Assembly: GCA_964614215.1 (NCBI GenBank)
Contig: CAZTKP010000051.1
Span: forward strand, 1 to 16,155
Origin: CAZTKP01 sp964614215
Lineage (GTDB): Bacteria > UBP6 > UBA1177
Direction: 5' to 3'
Length of the DNA stretch: 16,155 bases
Positions 1 to 7,173 of the stretch are shown here, in pieces. The notes under the pieces were generated by a model. It was not told where the DNA came from and did not search any database. It saw only the letters and a list, made by a program, of their open reading frames with translations. How positions within the stretch are numbered: position 1 is the stretch's first letter; every line of letters starts with the position of its first letter. Both the position numbers and the translations under genes were made by a program.

Positions 1-125
1 AGATCGAAATATCGTGCAAAACGACTCTCCATAAAACCAACAGTTCTATTAAACATTTATTAGAGAAACAGTCAAGAAGTTCCGTGGGTTTTCCTAATCA
101 TAGCACTTAAATCCAAAGGTTAAAA
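1..125. other. Upstream region, no supported gene
   Basis: No gene can be called with confidence here. On the plus strand a frame is open from base 1 to a TAG at 61-63, which could be the last 20 codons of a gene ending here. On the minus strand a frame starting with ATG at 56 (or an inner ATG at 32) runs off the window edge and reads MFNRTVGFMESRFARYFD. That resembles the short hydrophilic N-terminus of some NCS2-type permeases, but it has no clear ribosome binding site and is too short to trust. Confidence 0.2.
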
Positions 126-154
126 TTGACTTTTCATCAAGCATTAATTATAAA
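126..154 (+). promoter_or_regulatory. Sigma-70-like promoter of the TPR/propeller operon
   Basis: TTGACT at 126-131 and TATAAA at 149-154 are separated by exactly 17 bp, each one mismatch from the sigma-70 consensus. The predicted start of transcription is near 161, giving a leader of about 35 nt. A GGAGG ribosome binding site lies at 187-191, five bases before the ATG at 197. Confidence 0.7.
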
Positions 155-196
155 GGCGGGTGATTGTTTTAATCGGCTGTAATATCGGAGGAAAAC

Positions 197-937
197 ATGG
201 CCTACTCAAAACTCAGAGGCGCTAGAAAAAGAAAAAATAAAGAAGAGGAAAATAAGATAGCTGAACATGATGCATTTCAGGAGCAGGGTAAAAAAGTAAT
301 CGATCAGCTGCTTGCCCATCCTTATTTTATTTTCGGAACTGTTGCCGCAGTTGTTGTCGTAGTTATAGTGGGACTTGTTATTTCATCGAAAGTTAAAGAA
401 AGCACCAACGAACTGGCATATTCTTTCGCCCAGGCCGTTGAAAAATTTGACGACCGCGATGAATCAGCTGATAAATACAGAGAATCCATAAAACTTTTTG
501 AAGAAATTACAAAAACGCAGGCGGGTGTCAACGTTCAGACATCCTATGTCTATATCGGTAAAGCACACTACCATCTTAAGGAATTTGCTAAAGCTGCTGA
601 GGCATTTAAAAAGGCAAGAGCTATGAACGATCTTGATCCGGAACTTCTTTTTACTGCTTATGAAGGTGAGGCTCTGTGCTACCTCGACAGAAAAGAGTTC
701 GACAAGGCGATAGAACTTTGGAAGGAATGGCTTAACAAACCTTTCGACATCTATAAAGACCATGCTCTTTACTATATCGGATACAGTCTCGAGAAAAGCG
801 GCAAAGAAAAAGACGCTCTCGTTTATTTCAAAAGACTTAAAGATGAATTTCCGAAAAGTATGCTCGTAAGTAAAGTGATCGACAAACTCCCGGCTGAAAA
901 AATAGAACTCCCCAAAAAAACTGAAAAAGAAAGCTGA
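197..937 (+). CDS. YfgM-like membrane-anchored TPR protein
   Basis: A 246-residue protein with a very basic, charged N-terminus (residues 5-20), one hydrophobic segment at about 43-63 rich in Val/Ala, and a C-terminal part (about 110-230) with tetratricopeptide-type helical repeats (for example AHYHLKEFAKAAEAFKKA and HALYYIGYSLEKSGKEKDAL). This is the layout of YfgM, an inner-membrane protein whose periplasmic TPR domain works with the SecYEG translocon and periplasmic chaperones in E. coli. The next gene, overlapping by one base (TGATG), encodes a BamB-like propeller, the same order as E. coli yfgM-bamB, which supports the call by context. The start follows GGAGG at good spacing. The family call rests on architecture and neighbourhood, since TPR sequences are weakly diagnostic. 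It may equally be annotated simply as a tetratricopeptide repeat protein. Confidence 0.75.
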   Translation: MAYSKLRGARKRKNKEEENKIAEHDAFQEQGKKVIDQLLAHPYFIFGTVAAVVVVVIVGLVISSKVKESTNELAYSFAQAVEKFDDRDESADKYRESIKLFEEITKTQAGVNVQTSYVYIGKAHYHLKEFAKAAEAFKKARAMNDLDPELLFTAYEGEALCYLDRKEFDKAIELWKEWLNKPFDIYKDHALYYIGYSLEKSGKEKDALVYFKRLKDEFPKSMLVSKVIDKLPAEKIELPKKTEKES

Positions 938-2049
938 TGAAAAAAACCGTTTTCATCATTTTTCTAATTTTTCTATTTACACCTCTGGCAGGGGAAAAAC
1001 TTGTTCTGGAGTGGGCCGTTCCGCTGAAAAAGAACATTCTGACACAGTTAAACCGCAGAGAACAGGGCGGAATTACAGTTTTCGGCAAAGATCTGCTCGT
1101 TACGACAAGTACCGGTCAGATGCATCTTTTCTCTACGAAGGGAACAATTAAAAAAACTGTTACGTTTGACGGAGAATTTGTCCACAACCCTCAGGTCCTT
1201 GACGACGGTAATCTTCTGGTCACAGTTTCAAACTCGATCTTTCTCCTTAATCCTGAACTCGAGAAGATCTGGGCAACTTCAGGAAAAGCTCCCGTAGCTT
1301 CAAAGCCTTTAGTGAAAGACGACAACATCTATGCCCAGTTTCTGGATAACTCTGTCTATCTTCTTGACAGAGCAAGCGGGGAAATAAAGACAGCCTATAC
1401 ATACTATACAGATGAGGACATTTCTCTTCTGCGGCTTTCGGCTCCTTTCTTTTCCAAAGATAAGATCGTCGTGGGTTTTGCAAACGGCATGATCATCTAC
1501 TTCATGCACAGGAAATCCTCTACGGAAGAACTTGTTCCCTACTATAAGTTCAAGACAGCAAGGTCGATGAGACTTCTTGAGAAAAAAGAGTTCTTTGATA
1601 TCGTCAGCATAATTCCGTACAAGGATACAATTGTTTTTTCCAACGGAGAGAACGGAGGCATTATCGTTGAGGGAAAGATCAATAAGATAGAAAAAATGCG
1701 CAACCTCAATCTGATAAGAGAAAAGAACAGCACCATCACAGGGTATGGTGAAACAGGGATACTTAAATTCTCTGAAGACGGAAAGTTCATTGAGCAGCCT
1801 TTCAAGTCAAACGGATTTGTGACCAACTGTCTTGATATGGGCGACACAAAATTCGTAACAACGACCGGAGCCGGATCGCTTATAAATTATAATGAAGGAT
1901 CTATCTATCTTCTTTCTAAAGATTACAAAGAAATTCTGTTTTCCATAATGATTCCAAATGGAATAAGCGCTTCGGCCGCTTCAGTAGGTAATAGTGTATT
2001 CATTATTTCCGATATGGGTGTAGTTTACAGATTTAATGTAATAAAATGA
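937..2049 (+). CDS. BamB-like PQQ-type beta-propeller protein
   Basis: A 370-residue exported protein. The N-terminus has a Sec signal peptide (hydrophobic residues 4-17, likely cleavage near Ala18). The mature part repeats the pattern 'IYAxxLDxxVYLLDxxSG', typical of PQQ-like/WD-type beta-propeller blades (for example STGQMHLFSTKG, SNSIFLLNPELEKIWA, NSVYLLDRASGEI). BamB is the outer-membrane lipoprotein of the BAM complex that helps fold outer-membrane proteins. The position directly after a YfgM-like gene, as in E. coli, favours that role. The signal peptide has no lipobox cysteine, so the protein would be soluble in the periplasm or held by partners rather than lipid-anchored. It is translationally coupled: its ATG overlaps the upstream TGA by one base. 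It could instead be a general PQQ-repeat protein without a BAM role. Confidence 0.72.
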   Translation: MKKTVFIIFLIFLFTPLAGEKLVLEWAVPLKKNILTQLNRREQGGITVFGKDLLVTTSTGQMHLFSTKGTIKKTVTFDGEFVHNPQVLDDGNLLVTVSNSIFLLNPELEKIWATSGKAPVASKPLVKDDNIYAQFLDNSVYLLDRASGEIKTAYTYYTDEDISLLRLSAPFFSKDKIVVGFANGMIIYFMHRKSSTEELVPYYKFKTARSMRLLEKKEFFDIVSIIPYKDTIVFSNGENGGIIVEGKINKIEKMRNLNLIREKNSTITGYGETGILKFSEDGKFIEQPFKSNGFVTNCLDMGDTKFVTTTGAGSLINYNEGSIYLLSKDYKEILFSIMIPNGISASAASVGNSVFIISDMGVVYRFNVIK

Positions 2050-2060
2050 TGGATTTTTCC

Positions 2061-2088
2061 TTGCAATATAAAAAAAAATGAATAAATA
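2061..2088 (+). promoter_or_regulatory. Possible promoter of the HU-family gene
   Basis: TTGCAA at 2061-2066 and TAAATA at 2083-2088 are spaced 16 bp apart in the AT-rich gap after the propeller gene. The match is modest, and no hairpin terminator is visible between the two genes, so read-through from the upstream operon is also possible. Confidence 0.3.
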
Positions 2089-2133
2089 TTTCGAGGCTGG
2101 TTTGATAAGAGTTCTAAATATATGGAGGAATGG

Positions 2134-2409
2134 ATGAACAAATCAACTTTAATCAATGTTCTTGCAGAGAAGACCGATCTTTCAAAAAGAAATTCTGAGC
2201 AGTTTGTCAACCTGATGGTTGATGCTATGATCAGTGCAATGACCCAGGAAGATCGTATTGAGATAAGAGGTTTCGGAAGCTTTGTTATTCGTCACTACGG
2301 TGCATACGAAGGAAGAAATCCTAAAACAGGACAGACAATAAAGATCGAAGATAAGAGACTTCCTTTCTTCAAAGCAGGAAAAGATCTCCTTAATCGTATA
2401 AACAACTAA
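2134..2409 (+). CDS. HU/IHF-family DNA-binding protein
   Basis: A 91-residue histone-like protein that binds and bends DNA as a dimer. The whole family pattern is present: an N-terminal helical dimerisation part (NKSTLINVLAEKTDLSKRNSE), the strand motif IEIRGFGSF, the beta-arm region with GRNPKTGQ, and the closing KRLPFFKAGKDL. The ATG at 2134 is preferred over the in-frame ATG at 2122. GGAGGA at 2124-2129 then acts as the ribosome binding site four bases upstream, and the protein begins MNKSTL like other family members instead of with the odd MEEW extension. The sequence does not tell HU from IHF subunits. It is a single-gene unit between the YfgM/BamB-like operon and the helicase gene. Confidence 0.93.
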   Translation: MNKSTLINVLAEKTDLSKRNSEQFVNLMVDAMISAMTQEDRIEIRGFGSFVIRHYGAYEGRNPKTGQTIKIEDKRLPFFKAGKDLLNRINN

Positions 2410-2428
2410 AATTCTTATAGCTGCCCGA

Positions 2429-2448
2429 CAGTAAACAGCAGTAAACAG
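2429..2448 (+). repeat. Tandem 10-bp repeat before the helicase gene
   Basis: Two perfect head-to-tail copies of CAGTAAACAG lie 22 to 41 bases before the helicase start codon, in the 60-bp gap after the HU-family gene. The 10-bp period puts both copies on nearly the same DNA face, as for a protein binding site. No function is known from the sequence. Confidence 0.5.
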
Positions 2449-2451
2449 AAT

Positions 2452-2470
2452 TTTACCAATTAACGGTAAA
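2452..2470 (+). promoter_or_regulatory. Inverted repeat over the helicase start
   Basis: TTTACC (2452-2457) and GGTAAA (2465-2470) form a perfect 6-bp inverted repeat with a 7-bp centre. It ends on the first base of the helicase ATG and replaces the usual ribosome binding site. It could be an operator or a small RNA hairpin limiting translation. Confidence 0.4.
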
Positions 2471-4974
2471 TGTCCTTTAAAACCAGTTCATATTTCTCAG
2501 CAGACGCTGTAAAACTCGCCATACACAACATCAGACAAAATGACGGCAACGAGATCGTCATGGTAGGAAAAACGGATGATTCAGGCCTTATCTGTGAGAT
2601 CCGGCGTGTGGCTATGGGCGACGAATCTTCTGTTCCTGCAGCCATCAAAGCTGCTGCACCTGGAGAAATACTGATACACAACCACCCATCCGGCAACGTC
2701 AGACCGAGTGCAGCGGATCTCGAGGTCGCTGCAAGAGCTGCAGAAAAAGGTGTGGGCTCATATATTGTAGACAACAACATGACCGTCGTCTTTCCCGTCG
2801 TTGAAAGAATTGAGGTCGAAGATCAGCCGACGGAAGACATCTCAAAAGAAGAAGTTCTAGATATTCTTGGACCGAAAGGCAGACTTGAGGTCAACTTTGC
2901 GGGATTCGAGTTCAGAGAACCGCAAATCGAGATGGCCCTTTCCTGTGCACAGTCCATCAATTCAGGTAATATCCTGACGGCTGAAGCCGGAACAGGAACA
3001 GGCAAGAGCTTTGCATATCTGGTTCCCCTTATCCTTTACGTTTCAAAAAACAGAGGGAAAAAAGCGGTCGTCAGCACATCTACAATAGCACTTGAAGAAC
3101 AGCTTCATGACAGGGATATCCCCTTTCTGCTTGATAAGCTCGGAATTGATGATGTTTCGGTCTGTGTTCTTAAGGGAAGAAGCAACTATCTGTGCAAAAG
3201 AAAGTATTCATTTTTCAGGATAGAGAACCTGCAGGTCACGCTTGACTCCGACAACGAGGAAAAAGCCCGGACCGTCACGGAGATAGATTCGTGGATGAAC
3301 GAAGTTAACGACGGAACCAAAACTACGATGAACCACGCTGTTTCTGACAGCATCTGGTCTGAGATCTGTGCTGAGGAACTCACCTGCGAGAAAAGCAAAT
3401 GCAGACATTTTTCCAAATGCTACTTTTTCAGAGCAAGAAGAAAGGCTAACTTCTCATCTCTCATTCTTGTCAACCATCACCTGCTAATGGCCGATGTATC
3501 AATGAAAATGGAAGAGGAAGAAGAAGGCGGCATCCTTCCTAAGTACGATATTCTGGTCGTTGACGAGGCTCATAACCTCTTTAAAAGTGCAATGAGTTTT
3601 CTGGGAGAGACAGTTTCAACTCAGAACATTACTAAACAGCTTAAACGTCTTTTCACACCTAGAAGAAGCACCGGACTTCTGCCGAGACTTCTTGATAACT
3701 ACAACGATATTGAGATAAACTCTCAGATAGAAACTGCATCCAACGGCATAGCCCGCTTTCTTCCGCTGCTTTCAAACTCCTTAAAAACTGAATTAATTGA
3801 AGCACTTGGCAACAGGAAAGAAGAGATCTACGAGCTAGACGACATTGAGCTTAGAAAAGGTTTAAATGAAATAGTCACTAACATCGTAAAACCCCTGAAA
3901 GAAATAACAAAAGCACTTGATCCTGTCATTAAGAAACTTGATAGAGAAGACAGTGAATCCCACGGACTGAAAACAGCAAAGGAAGAGCTGATCTTTTCTT
4001 TAAAGACAGATATTTCCGGCGCAGTCACAAAGCTCAAGCTGTACTGCGATTTTCTCGGGGATTTCTGCACAAATCCTGATGTTGATAAGCTCGTTTTCTG
4101 GGGCAGTAAGGGAAAGTTCGACACGGTGTCACTTAACATCACTCCGCTTGAGATCCAGAAGATCCTTGCAGAGAACATCTTTAATAAAACGACAACTGTG
4201 ATCCTCACCTCTGCAACTCTCAGCACTTCAAAAAAGGCTGACGGCTTTGATTTCTTTAACAGGGAAAGCGGTCTGGCTCTGGCAGAAAGGGAGAAAGATT
4301 TTCTGAATCTTTCAAGCTGCTTTGACTATAAGGAACAGATTCGGGCCTTTGTCGCGACAGATCTTCCCGCACCGGTCTACGGTGAGGATGAATTTGAGGA
4401 CCTCAGCATTGAAGCCTCGAAAAATATAGTTGAAGCTTCAAACGGCGGCGCACTTGTACTTTTCACATCGATCAGACACCGTGAACTGGCAAAAGAAGTT
4501 TTTTCCGATCTGGATTTTAAGGTTATCTCACAGGGAGAGTACGCGATATCCTCTGTCGTAAAAAAATTCCGTAACGATAAAAATGCAACTCTTCTTGCAA
4601 CCGACACATTCTGGGAAGGAATTGACATGAAAGGAGACACGTTGAGAAACCTGATCCTCATAAAACTCCCCTTTAAGTTCCCAAGCCATCCTTTTGTAAA
4701 AAGATACGTCGCGAAACTGGAGCAGGAAACCGGGAAAAGCGGGTTTCTGCTATACACTCTACCAAACGCCATACTTAAGTTCAAACAAGGTTTCGGAAGA
4801 CTTATAAGAACTAAGACCGATACCGGCTCTATAACCGTTTTAGATAGAAGAGTTATCGACAAAAGATACGGGAAAGACTTCATCGACGCAGCTCCTCCCG
4901 GAGTCACTTTTCAGATGCTTCCTTCAAAGAAAATAGCTGAAAAAATTAAGGAATTTAATTCAGAGAATTCTTAG
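2470..4974 (+). CDS. RadC-type JAMM domain fused to DinG/XPD-like helicase
   Basis: An 834-residue two-part protein. Residues 1 to about 120 carry a RadC-like JAB/JAMM fold with the metal motif HNHPSG (His70, His72), Ser80 and Asp83, and Glu52 as likely catalytic acid. From about 140 there is a superfamily 2 DNA helicase of the DinG/XPD type: Walker A GTGTGKS at 174-180, four cysteines fitting the iron-sulfur cluster (242, 306, 311, 317), DEAH at 365-368, a late motif TDTFWEGID at 711-719 and motif VI QGFGRLIR at 773-780. DinG helicases unwind 5'-3', including R-loops and D-loops. In Bacillus-type DinG the N-terminal partner is an exonuclease instead. The first possible start is ATG 2470, because a TAA stop precedes it directly in frame. 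It has no clear Shine-Dalgarno sequence. All key residues look intact. The 3' end overlaps the convergent pth gene by 15 bases. Confidence 0.9.
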   Translation: MSFKTSSYFSADAVKLAIHNIRQNDGNEIVMVGKTDDSGLICEIRRVAMGDESSVPAAIKAAAPGEILIHNHPSGNVRPSAADLEVAARAAEKGVGSYIVDNNMTVVFPVVERIEVEDQPTEDISKEEVLDILGPKGRLEVNFAGFEFREPQIEMALSCAQSINSGNILTAEAGTGTGKSFAYLVPLILYVSKNRGKKAVVSTSTIALEEQLHDRDIPFLLDKLGIDDVSVCVLKGRSNYLCKRKYSFFRIENLQVTLDSDNEEKARTVTEIDSWMNEVNDGTKTTMNHAVSDSIWSEICAEELTCEKSKCRHFSKCYFFRARRKANFSSLILVNHHLLMADVSMKMEEEEEGGILPKYDILVVDEAHNLFKSAMSFLGETVSTQNITKQLKRLFTPRRSTGLLPRLLDNYNDIEINSQIETASNGIARFLPLLSNSLKTELIEALGNRKEEIYELDDIELRKGLNEIVTNIVKPLKEITKALDPVIKKLDREDSESHGLKTAKEELIFSLKTDISGAVTKLKLYCDFLGDFCTNPDVDKLVFWGSKGKFDTVSLNITPLEIQKILAENIFNKTTTVILTSATLSTSKKADGFDFFNRESGLALAEREKDFLNLSSCFDYKEQIRAFVATDLPAPVYGEDEFEDLSIEASKNIVEASNGGALVLFTSIRHRELAKEVFSDLDFKVISQGEYAISSVVKKFRNDKNATLLATDTFWEGIDMKGDTLRNLILIKLPFKFPSHPFVKRYVAKLEQETGKSGFLLYTLPNAILKFKQGFGRLIRTKTDTGSITVLDRRVIDKRYGKDFIDAAPPGVTFQMLPSKKIAEKIKEFNSENS

Positions 4975-5523
4975 CTTGTTAAATTCAGAACATGCCTTCT
5001 TTTCACCTTTTTCAAGGATCGTGTAGAGCGCTTCAAGAGCTTTGTCAAGAATTAGCGGAAGGACGATATTTTCATCATCTGTGAATTTTCCGAGAACGTG
5101 AGAAGAAACATCACCTCTATTCGGTCTGCCGACTCCGATCTTCAGTCTAAGAAAATCCTGAGAACCTATGCTGCTCTTTATTGACTTGAGACCGTTATGA
5201 CCGGCAAGTCCGCCACCTTTTTTGACAGTGACAACACCGAAATCCGTCTCAATATCGTCGTAGACAGCAACAATTTCTTCAGGTTTTATTTTGAAAAAAG
5301 ATGCCGCCGCCTGAACGCTCTGACCACTTTTATTCATGAAAGTATGAGGTTTTAAAAAGTAATGAGAATCACCACTGACATCGTGTTTTGTCCATTCACC
5401 TTTGAACTTGTCATTCCATAGAAGTCTCTCTTTTTCCTCAAAAAGATCCGCAAGCATAAAGCCTGCATTGTGTCTTGTCTTTGTGTATTCGTTTCCCGGA
5501 TTTCCTAAAAAAACTATCAACAT
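4960..5523 (-). CDS. pth: Peptidyl-tRNA hydrolase
   Basis: A 187-residue enzyme that releases peptides from peptidyl-tRNA dropped by ribosomes, recycling tRNA in the cytoplasm. Family motifs are complete: FLGNPGNEY at the N-terminus (Asn8), RHNAG (catalytic His18), FMNKSG (Asn64), YDDIE (Asp89) and GHNG (Asn110), matching E. coli Asn10, His20, Asn68, Asp93 and Asn114. The start at 5523 is chosen because the protein then opens MLIVFLGNPG, as the family does, and GGAG (plus-strand CTCC at 5530-5533) sits six bases upstream. Longer in-frame starts would run into hipA. It begins 13 bases after the hipA stop, so it is probably cotranscribed with hipBA and has no room for its own promoter in the gap. 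Its end overlaps the convergent helicase gene. Confidence 0.95.
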   Translation of the reverse strand: MLIVFLGNPGNEYTKTRHNAGFMLADLFEEKERLLWNDKFKGEWTKHDVSGDSHYFLKPHTFMNKSGQSVQAAASFFKIKPEEIVAVYDDIETDFGVVTVKKGGGLAGHNGLKSIKSSIGSQDFLRLKIGVGRPNRGDVSSHVLGKFTDDENIVLPLILDKALEALYTILEKGEKKACSEFNKLRIL

Positions 5524-5536
5524 TACCGTCTCCATG

Positions 5537-6859
5537 CTAAAGCTGTTTGTTAAGCTTCTTAGCTGCTTTCTCAAGTCCGTCAAAAATTCTATCAGAAACA
5601 CTTCGAGGAAAATCATTTGGAAGAATTTTTGTAACTTTATTTATAACCTCTTGAGTTTTCTCAACTAATTCAGTGATTACATCCTCAACATTGCCAACCC
5701 CGCAGTTTGCTCCTGTCGCTACCCAATGCCTTTTATGGATATCACTCCAACCGTAATGTCTGTTTTTTCCTGAAACGGCCATAGCCATTTTCAGTTTTGA
5801 AGGAGGTATTTCAGACGACTTTTTTCCCATTATCGGATAAACAGAAAGAACATCATATATGGGAGCAAGTCTGAAATCTCCTTGTTTCTCCAGAAAAATA
5901 CTGAAATTTTTTGCGTGACCATCAGGAGCCGCAAGCATCCAGAAAAGTATTTGAGTTTTAAAAAAGGTGTATCTGTCTGCGGTTGAATTCCCGGATGCGA
6001 GAAGAATTTTCATTATTTCTTCAATTCCAGGGCCTCCGTCAGCTTCATATTTATTAAAAGGAGAAGTAGCTGTTGCCTGACACATATCTTCAACAGGAAA
6101 TCTTAACACCCACTTCCGGTCAGTTGAAAAAAGCCTGTCGAACCTTTCTACAATCAGCACTTTCTGATCACCGAAAACTCCAATTTCGCTTTTTGCGGTT
6201 TCAATTCCGAAAGAATTCATTATCTTTCCACATAACCATTCATTTTCAACAGACAAACTTAAGTCTGCGCCGTCTATTTTACCGATAGGCAATTTAAAAA
6301 TATGAGTTGTTGGAGTCGATCCTTTCGGAACTGACCATTTTCCATTATTAAGCAGTAACGCTGTTTTTTCCTGTGCCCCTGCAACAGAAATACGAAAATA
6401 TTCACGATCATCTAGTCCGAAAAACCTTATCTTTGTCACGGACCTTAAAACAGATTCAACCTGCTTTTCATCAAGAGGCATTGATTTTATTGTCATCATC
6501 TCTTCAGGTTTATCACCTGCGGGGAGAAGCTGAACAGCACCGACACAATCACGACCAATCTGTGCAAGAAGATCAAAAGGCTCCGTGGAATTTGTTGAAA
6601 ACCTGTTCTGAATTCTTCGTCTGATTTCAATACTATCAGGCAGAAGGTTGTCAAAATAATTTTCAACAACTGTACCTTTGTATGAAACATTTTCAGGCGC
6701 AAGCGGCAAGGAAAGGGAAAGAGGTCTTGAATTTGATGATTCCAGCCAGGAATCATAGTATCTAAACTCATGGATTCTGCCTGAAACAATAGACCAGAGA
6801 CCTACAAGCTCTCCGTTCATCCACACATTTAAACTGTTTTCTTTTCCGGATCTTGCCAT
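5537..6859 (-). CDS. hipA: HipA serine/threonine kinase toxin
   Basis: A 440-residue protein, the same length as E. coli HipA and collinear with it. HipA phosphorylates glutamyl-tRNA synthetase, which raises uncharged tRNA, triggers the stringent response and promotes growth arrest or persistence. Visible motifs are the N-subdomain region with the 'ENYFDNLLPD' signature (66-75), the activation-loop motif SVAGAQEKTAL with the autophosphorylation Ser158 (E. coli Ser150), ATP-binding KLPIG (189-193), VERFDR (237-242), EDMCQ (257-261), catalytic DGHAKNFS with Asp313, and metal-binding Asp336 in IYDV. All catalytic residues are kept, so it should be active. The ATG lies one base after the hipB stop, with a GGTGG ribosome binding site inside the end of hipB. 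The product should form an inactive repressor complex with HipB. Confidence 0.96.
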   Translation of the reverse strand: MARSGKENSLNVWMNGELVGLWSIVSGRIHEFRYYDSWLESSNSRPLSLSLPLAPENVSYKGTVVENYFDNLLPDSIEIRRRIQNRFSTNSTEPFDLLAQIGRDCVGAVQLLPAGDKPEEMMTIKSMPLDEKQVESVLRSVTKIRFFGLDDREYFRISVAGAQEKTALLLNNGKWSVPKGSTPTTHIFKLPIGKIDGADLSLSVENEWLCGKIMNSFGIETAKSEIGVFGDQKVLIVERFDRLFSTDRKWVLRFPVEDMCQATATSPFNKYEADGGPGIEEIMKILLASGNSTADRYTFFKTQILFWMLAAPDGHAKNFSIFLEKQGDFRLAPIYDVLSVYPIMGKKSSEIPPSKLKMAMAVSGKNRHYGWSDIHKRHWVATGANCGVGNVEDVITELVEKTQEVINKVTKILPNDFPRSVSDRIFDGLEKAAKKLNKQL

Positions 6860-6860
6860 A

Positions 6861-7100
6861 TCACCACCCGTCTGTCGGATTAGAGTTTTTTGTTTTCAGT
6901 ACAATCTTCAAATCTAAAGCTGAAAGATATTTCATCAGACTCTCGATTGAACACCTTTCCGGATGGTTTTCCAGTGCTGAAACTGTTTTTGGAAGAAGCC
7001 CGACCTTTACCGCAGCATCTTTCTGAGTTAACTTCAGCTCCGTTCTTCTGTTTCTTAAAGTTTTGGCAAGTTGAAAATCTGTCAAAACTGCATATTCCAT
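6861..7100 (-). CDS. hipB: HipB antitoxin, XRE-type helix-turn-helix repressor
   Basis: A 79-residue DNA-binding antitoxin. The XRE helix-turn-helix covers about residues 10-62 (LAKTLRNRR, LTQKDAAVKVGL, KTVSALEN). It should neutralise HipA and repress the hipBA promoter. The start at 7100 is preferred to the in-frame ATG at 7112. GGGGGA lies just upstream of 7100, whereas 7112 has no ribosome binding site and would be only about 10 nt into the predicted transcript. The protein ends in Trp79 (TDGW). E. coli HipB also ends in a Trp, on a flexible tail that acts in Lon-mediated degradation and contacts HipA. Three operator-like sites lie over and upstream of its promoter. It is one base from hipA. 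Confidence 0.92.
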   Translation of the reverse strand: MEYAVLTDFQLAKTLRNRRTELKLTQKDAAVKVGLLPKTVSALENHPERCSIESLMKYLSALDLKIVLKTKNSNPTDGW

Positions 7101-7104
7101 ATTT

Positions 7105-7118
7105 TCCCCCATAAGGTA
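7105..7118. promoter_or_regulatory. hipBA operator site 1 (imperfect)
   Basis: TCCC-N6-GGTA, a one-arm-degenerate copy of the TACC-N6-GGTA site. It shares a 16-base identical block (7107-7122) with site 2 (7135-7150), shifted by 28 bp. It lies between the predicted transcription start and the hipB start codon, over the ribosome binding region. Confidence 0.5.
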
Positions 7119-7128
7119 TAATCAATCC

Positions 7129-7157
7129 ATCTTACCCCATAAGGTATAATTTGTCAA
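7129..7157 (-). promoter_or_regulatory. hipBA promoter
   Basis: On the minus strand a perfect -35 TTGACA (7157-7152) is followed, 17 bp on, by -10 TAAGAT (7134-7129). Transcription would start near 7122, leaving a leader of about 22 nt before hipB at 7100. Operator site 2 fills the spacer. Confidence 0.75.
7133..7146. promoter_or_regulatory. hipBA operator site 2
   Basis: TACC-CCATAA-GGTA, a perfect 4-bp inverted repeat with a 6-bp centre, placed inside the -35/-10 spacer and overlapping the -10 of the hipBA promoter. It resembles the known E. coli HipB operator form TATCC-N8-GGATA. A bound repressor here would block RNA polymerase. Confidence 0.7.
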
Positions 7158-7159
7158 TA

Positions 7160-7173
7160 TACCCTGGGAGGTA
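7160..7173. promoter_or_regulatory. hipBA operator site 3
   Basis: TACC-CTGGGA-GGTA, extended to ATACC-N6-GGTAT, directly upstream of the hipBA -35 box. Its centre lies 27 bp from that of site 2, and site 2 lies 28 bp from site 1, so the three sites form an evenly spaced array. Confidence 0.65.

Noticed and set aside
1..56. Divergent permease gene start at the window edge
   Set aside because: Only about 19 codons are visible, without a ribosome binding site. It is kept only as a remark in the region entry.
2122..2133. Longer start for the HU-family gene
   Set aside because: It would place the ribosome binding site inside the coding sequence and add MEEW, which the family does not have.
4377..4907. 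176-codon minus-strand open frame
   Set aside because: It is a shadow of the helicase C-terminal region, which carries clear motifs in the plus frame.
5524..5616. N-terminal extension of Pth into hipA
   Set aside because: The family begins at M(x)IVxLGNPG, and GGAG is placed for ATG 5523.
7107..7150. Direct repeats as an integration or attachment site
   Set aside because: The repeats fit promoter-overlapping operators of hipBA better, and no integrase or tRNA end is nearby.
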